The notes beneath the pieces were generated by a model. That model saw only the letters and a program-made list of their open reading frames with translations. It was not told the origin of the DNA and ran no database searches. Made by a program: the position numbers and the translations under genes. Below, one piece after another: positions 1-6,095 of a stretch of DNA of 8,872 nucleotides. Source of the stretch: Pseudomonadota bacterium (lineage in GTDB: Bacteria > Pseudomonadota > Gammaproteobacteria > Arenicellales > UBA868); contig JABJIU010000196.1 in NCBI GenBank assembly GCA_018661145.1, positions 1 to 8,872 on the forward strand, read 5' to 3'. Numbering within the stretch: the stretch's first letter is position 1; each line of letters opens with the position of its first letter.

Positions 1-306
1 CCTTACATCCTTGTCTACACTCAGAACACCAGCAATGCTGACCTTCAGGCACGAATGTTCGCACCTCTTGATGGCATAACAGAAGACCCCGCAACAGGCA
101 GTGCCAACTGCGCCTTGGCAGCGTTATTGGCACAATACTCTGACTTAACCAGTGGGGATTTCTGCTGGGAGGTGCTCCAAGGCCTTGAGATGGGGCGACC
201 CAGCCGCCTTAAGATTCGGGCCCAAAAAGAAAACGGGTCAGTTATCGGAAGCTGGGTCGCGGGCACGTGTGTGATGGTGGCCGAAGGTTTTATAGAGTCA
301 GGCTAG
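1..306 (+). CDS. PhzF-family isomerase-like protein, C-terminal part
   Basis: The reading frame is open from the first base and ends at TAG 304-306, giving the last 101 residues of a protein whose start lies upstream. The signature EDPATGSA, encoded at about 85-108 and followed by an alanine/leucine-rich helix, is the glycine-rich motif of the PhzF/diaminopimelate-epimerase-like fold. It is preceded by RMFAP, matching the usual R.F.P context. The C-terminus (GRPSRL, then a GSWVAGTCVMVAEG stretch) also fits the family. PhzF proteins are about 260-300 residues long and catalyse proton-shift isomerisation on small metabolites; most members have unknown substrates. The catalytic glutamate lies in the missing N-terminal half, so activity cannot be judged. 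The family call is firm, the substrate unknown. It is separated from the next gene by about 190 bp and may belong to a different transcription unit. Confidence 0.88.
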   Translation, partial: PYILVYTQNTSNADLQARMFAPLDGITEDPATGSANCALAALLAQYSDLTSGDFCWEVLQGLEMGRPSRLKIRAQKENGSVIGSWVAGTCVMVAEGFIESG

Positions 307-360
307 CTAGGCTGCGAATGAATTCATCAGTCGCCAGTCGTACCAGCATCTCGCTATCCC

Positions 361-388
361 TAGAACATTTTTTTCAAATGCTTATAAT
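361..388 (+). promoter_or_regulatory. Candidate sigma70-type promoter upstream of the SnoaL-like gene
   Basis: A perfect -10 hexamer TATAAT occupies 383-388 in an AT-rich tract. The best -35 partner at 16-bp spacing is TAGAAC (361-366), which matches TTGACA at only three of six positions. Transcription would start near 395, leaving a leader of about 100 bases before the ATG at 496. The palindromes at 401-408 and 411-420 would fall just downstream of the start site, where a repressor could act. The -10 is seen directly; promoter function is inferred. Confidence 0.35.
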
Positions 389-483
389 TTTTTTGAACTC
401 TTGGCCAAAGTAGGTACCTAAGTCAGATCTTTTAAAAACCTAAACCAGGAATCTCTCCTGTAAGATAAAACATGCGCCCTACT

Positions 484-487
484 GGAG
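484..487 (+). promoter_or_regulatory. Shine-Dalgarno GGAG deciding the start at 496
   Basis: GGAG lies 8 bases upstream of the ATG at 496. The alternative in-frame ATG at 472 is preceded by AAGATAAAAC without a recognisable Shine-Dalgarno core, so 496 is preferred. Confidence 0.6.
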
Positions 488-495
488 CCAGAATA

Positions 496-885
496 ATGAG
501 TAACCGTCGAGATGAGCTAATTAACCTGACCCACCAGTTTGTTGACGCCTTTAATCGTATGAGCCTTGACGATGTGGTTGCCTTCTTCGCCGAAGATGGC
601 ATCTACGAGGATTCGACCGGCGGTACGCACGTTGGCCACGATGCGATCCGAACTGCTTTTGAGCCATTGGTCGGTGGTTCCCGCGGGAAGATCCGCTTCG
701 ACGGAGAAGACGTCTTTATTGAGGCAGACTCCGGGAAAGTCCTAGCGAGTTGGCGATTAAATATTGATAAAGATGGAGAAACCTCGGTTATCCGGGGGAT
801 CGATATCCTTGAGTTCGAAGCGGATAAATTAAAAAAGAAGATGGCCTACATGAAGGTCGACAAGCCTCACCTGGAAAATACCTGA
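496..885 (+). CDS. SnoaL/NTF2-like small protein
   Basis: A 129-residue protein beginning MSNRRDELIN. It has the usual layout of SnoaL-like NTF2-fold proteins: an N-terminal helix (QFVDAFNRMSLDDVVAFFAEDG), the motif YEDSTGGTHVGHDAI, then alternating strands with a RFDGEDVF segment, a SWRL strand, GIDILEFEADKL and a final AYMKVDKP strand. The length is typical of the family (about 120-150). NTF2-fold proteins of this kind are cyclases, isomerases, hydrolases or simple ligand binders, and sequence alone does not tell which. The longer start at 472 would add eight residues but has a poorer ribosome binding site. No signal peptide or membrane segment is seen, so it is probably cytoplasmic. It precedes the 2OG oxygenase by about 100 bp with no clear terminator between, so co-transcription is plausible. 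The fold assignment is good; function is unknown. Confidence 0.8.
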   Translation: MSNRRDELINLTHQFVDAFNRMSLDDVVAFFAEDGIYEDSTGGTHVGHDAIRTAFEPLVGGSRGKIRFDGEDVFIEADSGKVLASWRLNIDKDGETSVIRGIDILEFEADKLKKKMAYMKVDKPHLENT

Positions 886-986
886 AACGTTCGTAATCCT
901 CTATCAACACTGAGCAGCCAGATGCGTTCAACCAAGCCGTGTTGGATCTTTTGTATGATGTCGGAAAACTATCGGAGTAGACGGGC

Positions 987-2177
987 ATGGCAGCGACTAA
1001 ATCGCCTTACGATGTAACGGTCACTCTCGACGCGGTCAACCGCAAGTTACGCCTTAATTGGCCAGAGAATCAATCGACGGAGTTTCATTACGTCTGGCTA
1101 AGACATCATGCACGGTGTCCAGACGGGTTGCCCAACGATACCAGCATCAAGATTGATCTCGTCCCAGATGATCCAACCTCTCTGGTCATCAGCGATTACA
1201 CCATTACCAATGAATTTCTTAAGATAACCTGGAGCGATAATGACCTTAGGACAACGCACCCCCTGAGCGCATTGGTTTCCGTTCGGTATGACCAGAGCAG
1301 TCGAAAGCGAAGAAAATCGACGCCGATCCTGTGGCCCTTGGATACGGAGTCATCAATTCCCTGTTACCCCTGTTCTGATCTTGACGACCCAGCATCCCTT
1401 CTCCAGATTGGATTGTCGATCAGAGACTTCGGCATTGCGAGAATCAATAATGTCCCTGTCGTACCCGGCACAGTCGCAGAGGTCGCTCAGCGATTCGGTG
1501 TTGTGCATCGGAATAACTATGGCGAAGTTTTTGATGTGAAAACTAATGCTTACATGGCACTGGGATCCAACAGCGGGAAATACCTTGGACCTCACACAGA
1601 CGAAAGTTACCGACACGCAGCGCCAGGAATTACATTTTTTCACTGCCTGGCTCCATCAGCCGGAGGTGGGGGGGCTAGTATCCTGGTCGATGGGTTCAAC
1701 GCAGCAGAGCGTTTGCGAAACAGTGCCCCCGATCTGTTCACGACACTTACCGATGTTCCTGTTTTCTTTCAGCGGCGAGCTCTGCCGGAAGAGGATATGC
1801 AATCACACCGACGGATGATCGCGCTGGATATTGACGGAGATATAGAGGGCATTCGCTTTACTGACCGAACCCTCCCTCCACAGGACCTGCCCGATCACCT
1901 GATGGAGGCCACCTACCAAGCCATCAAAGCATTCTGGAACATCGTCAACGCCGATGATGTGCAGGTTGAATACCCTATGGAATCCGGTGATTTACATATC
2001 TTTGACAATCAGAGAGTTCTGCACGGCAGGACCGGGTTTGATCCTGCCCAGGGTGAGCGGCATCTGCAACAGTGCTCGGTCAACCGGGATGAATTTCACA
2101 ATACCCTTAGAACACTGGCAGCTCGTCTTGATCACCCAGCCCAGATGCAGACGATGGCCGGTGGCGCCCTAGGCTAA
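987..2177 (+). CDS. Gamma-butyrobetaine-hydroxylase-like 2-oxoglutarate/Fe(II) dioxygenase
   Basis: A 396-residue two-domain protein. Residues about 10-100 form the small N-terminal domain found in GBBH and trimethyllysine hydroxylases (VWLRHHARCPDG, then FLKITWSDND). Residues about 130-380 form the TauD-type double-stranded beta-helix. The iron triad is visible: H203 and D205 in GPHTDESY and H346 in RVLHGRTGF; R358 in GERHLQQC probably binds 2-oxoglutarate. Family members couple 2-oxoglutarate decarboxylation to hydroxylation of a substrate, classically a trimethylammonium compound. Y178 and F182 align with Tyr177 and Trp181 of the human BBOX1 aromatic cage, so a cationic substrate is possible. 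However, three of the four N-terminal zinc ligands of BBOX1 are replaced (A42, G47, D86; only C44 remains). GGAG at 974-977 supports the ATG at 987. The substrate is unknown; other TauD-superfamily hydroxylations remain possible. Confidence 0.87.
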   Translation: MAATKSPYDVTVTLDAVNRKLRLNWPENQSTEFHYVWLRHHARCPDGLPNDTSIKIDLVPDDPTSLVISDYTITNEFLKITWSDNDLRTTHPLSALVSVRYDQSSRKRRKSTPILWPLDTESSIPCYPCSDLDDPASLLQIGLSIRDFGIARINNVPVVPGTVAEVAQRFGVVHRNNYGEVFDVKTNAYMALGSNSGKYLGPHTDESYRHAAPGITFFHCLAPSAGGGGASILVDGFNAAERLRNSAPDLFTTLTDVPVFFQRRALPEEDMQSHRRMIALDIDGDIEGIRFTDRTLPPQDLPDHLMEATYQAIKAFWNIVNADDVQVEYPMESGDLHIFDNQRVLHGRTGFDPAQGERHLQQCSVNRDEFHNTLRTLAARLDHPAQMQTMAGGALG

Positions 2178-2193
2178 GCGATCCACCGTATTT

Positions 2194-2225
2194 TCCTGAC
2201 TCAGGATAAGGATTAGACTTAAGTC
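2194..2225. promoter_or_regulatory. Two dyad elements upstream of the ligase block
   Basis: TCCTGA-C-TCAGGA (2194-2206) is a perfect inverted repeat with a single central base, too tight to be a good RNA hairpin but suited to binding a dimeric regulator. It is followed at 2216-2225 by the perfect 10-bp palindrome GACTTAAGTC. Both lie in the 141-bp spacer between the 2OG oxygenase and the ligase gene, the largest gap before the tightly packed four-gene block. An operator role is inferred from position only. No convincing -35/-10 pair was found; TAGAAT at 2290-2295 resembles a -10 but has no partner. Confidence 0.3.
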
Positions 2226-2304
2226 CGGAGGATGCGTAAGCGACACGGCCCGACGCGTTTGTACGGAGCCGGCGGCCTGAAACCCGCCATAGAATAAATT
2301 CCAC

Positions 2305-2313
2305 AAGGAGGAG
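2305..2313 (+). promoter_or_regulatory. Strong Shine-Dalgarno for the ligase gene
   Basis: AAGGAGGAG is the strongest ribosome binding site in the window and sits 5 bases upstream of the ATG at 2319. It fixes that start and suggests the ligase is the well-expressed first gene of a translationally coupled block. Confidence 0.8.
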
Positions 2314-2318
2314 ACGTC

Positions 2319-3737
2319 ATGAGTAGCGGCTATGCAGAAACTCTTACCGAGGCATTACCTGATCCAAAGCGCGTTAAGGAGGAAAAGGCCCGGCTCGAGT
2401 CGATTGGAGTCAAATACATTTTCTCCTGCTGGATCGACATGCTTGGGATCCCAAAAACCAAGCCGGTGCCTATCAGTGACTTCGAGCTCTTGTGCATGGG
2501 CAAAGGGCCCCAGTTTGCCGTTCACTCCATCTCATTCGTGCCGGACCTTGGACCTGCCGACTCTGACCAGATCCCCCTGCCAGATCTTGACAGCCTGATC
2601 ATCTGCCCGTGGGATAAAACGATTGCCTGGGTCTTTTCTGATCTTTGGTGGGAAGGCAAACCATATAACCTATGTCCGCGCCAGGCACTAAAGCGCGCGA
2701 TCAGTGAGGCCGGCGAAAGCGACTACGCGATGTTCGCGGGCGTTGAGCCGGAATTTATCGCGATGAAGTGGGATGAGGCGGGGCTGCCGGTCAAGGCATT
2801 TGATAATGATCCCACCAAGGGCGTCCGCCCGCGGCGTCAGGCCTTCGGCTACGACGTCGAATACTCTCTCGATGCGATGGGATTCCTTGGGGAATTGATT
2901 GATGTTCTGGAGGAGATGGGCTGGAACCTGCATGACGTCGTGGCAGAAGGCGCCTACTCACAGTTCGAACTGGATTTCCACTATACCGATGTACTGAACA
3001 TGGCAGACCGGGTGGTCTTTCTTCGGGTACTGCTCAAGGAGATCGCAAAAAAACATGGCATGTTCATCACCTATATGCCCAAACCGACAGTCGGAGACTG
3101 GCGCTCCGGGGCCCACATGAATACCTCGATGCAGACACTCAGCGCGCCGGGGGTCAATATTTATGAAGGCGAGGAGGGTAAATGGAGTGACCAAGTGTTT
3201 CATGCGCTCGGCGGCATCCTAAAGCACGGCGGCGCGATCACTGCGATCGCTTGTTCAACCGTCAATTCCTTTAACGGTCTCGTTCCCAAGGTCGGCGGCT
3301 TCGAAGGGGGTACGTATACCTGGGCCCCCACCCATATGGCCTATGGAAAAAACAACCGCTCTGCCATGCTGCGGCTGCCGCAGAGCCGCTTCGCTATTGA
3401 GAATCGGGCGGCTGATATGTGCATGAATCCATATCTTGGGTTCGCGATGATGCTGTCCGCATCTGTCGAAGGCCTGGTTCACCAGTTGAACCCCGGGTCA
3501 TCACTTGATGAGGATCTTTATGTGATGGCAGACGCAGAAAAAGCAGAGCGTGCACTGACACCTTTGCCCCGTAATCTGCTGGAGGCAACAGAACTATTGG
3601 CGCAAAGCGACCTTGCACGACATGTTCTTGGCCCCACCCTGCTCAACTCTTATCTGAAATATAAAGTTGACGAGTGGGAACGCTACCATCAGGCAGTCAC
3701 AGACTGGGAGATCAAGGAATATCTGAGACTGTATTGA
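2319..3737 (+). CDS. Glutamine-synthetase-family amide ligase (GlnT/gamma-glutamylamide-synthetase-like)
   Basis: A 472-residue member of the glutamine synthetase superfamily, whose enzymes use ATP to activate a carboxylate and join it to ammonia or an amine. The N-terminal beta-grasp domain (about 25-115) holds D40 in WIDMLG, matching the ammonium-site Asp50 of GS. The catalytic domain shows the metal/ATP motif VEPEF (E143, E145), E210 and E217 in EGAYSQFEL, H266 in GAHMNTS, N346/R347 in NNRSAMLRLP, and E361/R363/N370 in ENRAADMCMNPYL. It most resembles the type-III/GlnT branch, which includes gamma-glutamylmethylamide, glutamylpolyamine and glutamylanilide synthetases, rather than housekeeping GlnA. 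One oddity is that the NSYKRLVP motif reads NSFNGLVP, so the arginine corresponding to GS Arg321 is G320. A glutamate substrate is therefore uncertain. The stop overlaps the next start (TGATG), and the neighbours suggest a catabolic role. Confidence 0.88.
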   Translation: MSSGYAETLTEALPDPKRVKEEKARLESIGVKYIFSCWIDMLGIPKTKPVPISDFELLCMGKGPQFAVHSISFVPDLGPADSDQIPLPDLDSLIICPWDKTIAWVFSDLWWEGKPYNLCPRQALKRAISEAGESDYAMFAGVEPEFIAMKWDEAGLPVKAFDNDPTKGVRPRRQAFGYDVEYSLDAMGFLGELIDVLEEMGWNLHDVVAEGAYSQFELDFHYTDVLNMADRVVFLRVLLKEIAKKHGMFITYMPKPTVGDWRSGAHMNTSMQTLSAPGVNIYEGEEGKWSDQVFHALGGILKHGGAITAIACSTVNSFNGLVPKVGGFEGGTYTWAPTHMAYGKNNRSAMLRLPQSRFAIENRAADMCMNPYLGFAMMLSASVEGLVHQLNPGSSLDEDLYVMADAEKAERALTPLPRNLLEATELLAQSDLARHVLGPTLLNSYLKYKVDEWERYHQAVTDWEIKEYLRLY

Positions 3738-4741
3738 TGGACTACGATCTTTTCTCGCTTGGCGACGTCACACTGCAAAGCGGACAGGTCCTGCCCGGGG
3801 CGACGCTCGCCTATAAGACCTATGGCTCTTTGAATGCCGACCGAAGCAATGCTGTCTTGCTGCCGACTTTTTATACAGGTACTCACGTTCGAAACGAGAT
3901 GTTCTTTGGCCCAGACCGCGCCATTAATCCCGAGAAACACTTCATCGTCTCCATTAACATGTTTGGCAATGGACTCTCTTCCTCGCCGAGCAACACCCAA
4001 TCGCCAGCTGATCGGGGCCACTTCCCGCTGGTGACTCTCAGTGACAACGTGGCCTGCCAGAAGACGTTGCTGGAAAATGTCTTTGGTATCGAGAAACTTC
4101 TGCTGGTCTCCGGGTGGTCCATGGGCGGTTGCCAGACGTTTCAGTGGGCGGCGCAATATCCTGAGCAGGTGGAAAATGCGCTTCCCTTTTGTGCATCGGC
4201 GCGTACGTCACCCCATAACGGCGTTTTCTTAGAGGGTGTAAAAGCTGCGTTGACCGCTGACGCTGCCTTCATGGGTGGGTTTTATGAATACCCACCCGAG
4301 ACAGGACTCAAGGCCTTTGCCCGGGTCTATGCGGGCTGGGCATTCTCACAGACCTGGTACCGTGAGCGTCTGCACACGGCGCTGGGATTTGAAACGGCAG
4401 AGGATGTACTGCTGGACTGGGAGCAAGATCACCTCAACTGGGATGCCAACGATCTTCTGGCCATGCTTGCCTCGTGGCAGAACGGCGACATCAGCAGTAA
4501 TGGTCTTTATCAGAATAATTTTCACAAGGCGCTTCAGAGTATCCGTGCCAAAACTATTATCATCGCCTGTGACAATGATCTTTACTTCCCACCGGCGGAT
4601 AATGAACTGGAAGTCGGTCATATCGAAAATGGCGAACTGCGGGTTTATGAATCGCCCTGGGGGCACTGTGTCGCCTCCGGAGGCAATGATCCCAAGTTTC
4701 AGGATTTTCTTGACCAAGCCATTACTGATCTCATCGGCTAA
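3737..4741 (+). CDS. MetX-like alpha/beta-fold hydrolase or acyltransferase
   Basis: A 334-residue protein of the homoserine O-acetyltransferase (MetX)-like branch of alpha/beta hydrolases. The N-terminal strand pattern LAYKTYGSLNADRSNAVLL followed by TFYTGTH is typical. The nucleophile is S128 in SGWSMGGCQTFQWAAQYPE; the likely acid is D281 in ACDNDLYFPP and the base H310 in WGHCVASGG, so the triad looks intact. A helical lid occupies roughly 165-260. Members are either CoA-dependent O-acyltransferases or plain hydrolases. No methionine-biosynthesis gene is nearby and it is somewhat shorter than typical MetX, so a hydrolase acting on an intermediate of this locus is the better guess. The ATG at 3737 shares one base with the ligase stop (TGATG) and has no good Shine-Dalgarno, indicating translational coupling. 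An in-frame ATG at 3674 would lie inside the ligase and is rejected. Confidence 0.87.
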   Translation: MDYDLFSLGDVTLQSGQVLPGATLAYKTYGSLNADRSNAVLLPTFYTGTHVRNEMFFGPDRAINPEKHFIVSINMFGNGLSSSPSNTQSPADRGHFPLVTLSDNVACQKTLLENVFGIEKLLLVSGWSMGGCQTFQWAAQYPEQVENALPFCASARTSPHNGVFLEGVKAALTADAAFMGGFYEYPPETGLKAFARVYAGWAFSQTWYRERLHTALGFETAEDVLLDWEQDHLNWDANDLLAMLASWQNGDISSNGLYQNNFHKALQSIRAKTIIIACDNDLYFPPADNELEVGHIENGELRVYESPWGHCVASGGNDPKFQDFLDQAITDLIG

Positions 4742-4749
4742 CTGAACCC

Positions 4750-6090
4750 ATGACCTCTTCTATTCAGGATCGCACCCAATATGGCCCGTACTGTGGCTAT
4801 CACCAGAACTGGGAAGGCGGGTCGCTTAAGGATCTGACCGAGGTCGGCCCCGGCACACCGAACGGCGAACTTCTGAGACGTTACTGGCATCCTGTCTCTA
4901 TTGCGAGTGACGTGGGCGAGCTGCCGAAACTGATTCAGGTGCTTGGAGAAGAACTGGTGCTGTTCAAAGACCTTTCCGGCAACTATGGACTGGTTCACAA
5001 GAAGTGTCCGCATCGCCGGGCGTCACTGGAATTTGGCCACTGCCAACCGCGCGGTATACGCTGCTGTTACCACGGATGGGTGTTTGATGTTGACGGCACA
5101 GTCTTGGAAATTCCAGGGGAACCTGAGGGATCTGAACATGTCCGTCACGCAGTTGAGCATGTGCGCTTAGGCGCATATCCAGTTAGGGAGTTCAGAGGAT
5201 TGTTATTTGCCTATCTGGGCCCGCCGCAACATACCCCTGAGTTCCCTTTCTACGATACCTATGAACTTCCAGACTTGGTGATGACCCCCTATGCAGTTCC
5301 GTTTAACTGCAACTGGATACAAGTGCTAGACGCAATTGTGGATCCCGTCCATACGGCTTTTCTTCACGAATCCCAGTTCTCGGACGGATTCGGCAAACTG
5401 GGTGCAATTGAGTTCTATCAACGAGACAAACTCCGATTCCTCGGCACGGCTTCCCGGCGCGTCGGTGACAACATCTGGGTCCGGGTCAATGAACTCATCC
5501 TGCCGAACTTTACGCAGGCGGGTGCAGCATTTGCCTGTGATGGTACCCGGCTCCGCTATTTTGGACGCAGTGCATTTACACGCTGGGTAGTTCCTTTAAA
5601 TAACCGATCCACGATGGCGTTTGCCTGGGGAAACTTTGGTGAACGTGCCGATCCGCCCGAATACAACACCCTCGAGGGTATGCAGCAAATTGAGCAGGGC
5701 GAGATTCTCGATCGCACCTACGAAGAGCGCCAAAGACGCCCAGGAGATGTTGAGGCGGTCGAAGGTATGGGTGCGATTGCCGACCAGGAGAAAGAGTTCC
5801 TCCTGCCAGGTGACCAAGGAGTCAGTCTCTACCGCCGTCAATTGCGTCAACTTGCCCGAAATCTGGAAAAAGGTCAGGCGCCACCACAGCCCACAGATCT
5901 TGGTGATGACTTCATTCCAACCTATGGCAGCGACACGGTACTACACAAGCCCTTGCCCCCGGATCAGGATGATCAGCAACTCCTGCGTGAGACCGGGAAT
6001 AAAGTCATGGATATTCTTTTTGATTCCGATGAAGGTCCGGCGGCTGATCGGGACAGCCGGATCATTGCGCAACTTCAGCAGTTAGGGTGA
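4750..6090 (+). CDS. Phthalate/vanillate-type Rieske oxygenase, alpha subunit
   Basis: A 446-residue ring-hydroxylating-type oxygenase. The N-terminal Rieske domain (about 40-155) begins with RRYWHPV and carries the [2Fe-2S] ligands C86/H88 (CPH) and C105/H108 (CCYH). The C-terminal catalytic domain holds the mononuclear-iron motif DPVHTAFLH, with H201 and H206 as ligands and D198 as the likely inter-subunit bridging Asp; D355 in LPGDQGVS is a candidate third ligand. The architecture matches alpha-only oxygenases (phthalate 4,5-dioxygenase, vanillate demethylase group), which hydroxylate or demethylate aromatic or heterocyclic substrates using electrons from a separate reductase. No beta subunit, ferredoxin or reductase gene is in the window. 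It starts 8 bases after the hydrolase stop with no obvious Shine-Dalgarno, so translation is probably coupled. The substrate is unknown. Confidence 0.92.
   Translation: MTSSIQDRTQYGPYCGYHQNWEGGSLKDLTEVGPGTPNGELLRRYWHPVSIASDVGELPKLIQVLGEELVLFKDLSGNYGLVHKKCPHRRASLEFGHCQPRGIRCCYHGWVFDVDGTVLEIPGEPEGSEHVRHAVEHVRLGAYPVREFRGLLFAYLGPPQHTPEFPFYDTYELPDLVMTPYAVPFNCNWIQVLDAIVDPVHTAFLHESQFSDGFGKLGAIEFYQRDKLRFLGTASRRVGDNIWVRVNELILPNFTQAGAAFACDGTRLRYFGRSAFTRWVVPLNNRSTMAFAWGNFGERADPPEYNTLEGMQQIEQGEILDRTYEERQRRPGDVEAVEGMGAIADQEKEFLLPGDQGVSLYRRQLRQLARNLEKGQAPPQPTDLGDDFIPTYGSDTVLHKPLPPDQDDQQLLRETGNKVMDILFDSDEGPAADRDSRIIAQLQQLG
6084..6090 (+). promoter_or_regulatory. Shine-Dalgarno AGGGTGA deciding the start at 6096
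   Basis: AGGGTGA overlaps the stop of the Rieske gene and lies correctly spaced (5 bases from its end) before the ATG at 6096. The alternative in-frame GTG at 6087 lies within this site and has no comparable site of its own. Confidence 0.6.
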
Positions 6091-6095
6091 ATTCG

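Larger units (their letters stand above)
307..495. other. AT-rich, palindrome-dense intergenic spacer
   Basis: This spacer has no coding frame. It is visibly richer in A+T than the flanking genes between about 360 and 470. It contains perfect short palindromes: ATGAATTCAT at 318-327, TTGGCCAA at 401-408, TAGGTACCTA at 411-420, AGATCT at 425-430 and TTTTAAAA at 430-437. A short inverted repeat, CAGGA/TCCTG with a 5-base loop, lies at 446-460 in the presumed leader of the next gene. No stem followed by a T-run, as expected of an intrinsic terminator for the upstream gene, was found. Confidence 0.5.

Noticed and set aside
932..945. CCAA-gccgtg-TTGG stem followed by a short T-run, possible terminator after the SnoaL-like gene
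   Set aside because: A four-base-pair stem with two A-T pairs is too weak for an intrinsic terminator, and the T-run is short and interrupted.
2178..2318. Known riboswitch or tRNA-like element in the spacer before the ligase
   Set aside because: I compared it mentally with the glutamine (glnA), SAH and guanidine motifs and tRNA layout; no consensus blocks matched, so only the dyads are reported.
3674..3736. Extended N-terminus for the MetX-like hydrolase from an ATG at 3674
   Set aside because: It would overlap the conserved ligase gene by 64 bases, and the added residues do not belong to the fold; the TGATG junction at 3735-3739 gives the natural start.
3689..4156. Minus-strand frame of 155 residues across the ligase/hydrolase junction
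   Set aside because: It lies opposite well-supported coding sequence, lacks recognisable motifs and has no credible start context.
5621..6085. Plus-strand frame of 154 residues inside the Rieske gene
   Set aside because: It is out of frame with a strongly supported enzyme; its arginine/serine-rich translation is typical of a shadow frame.
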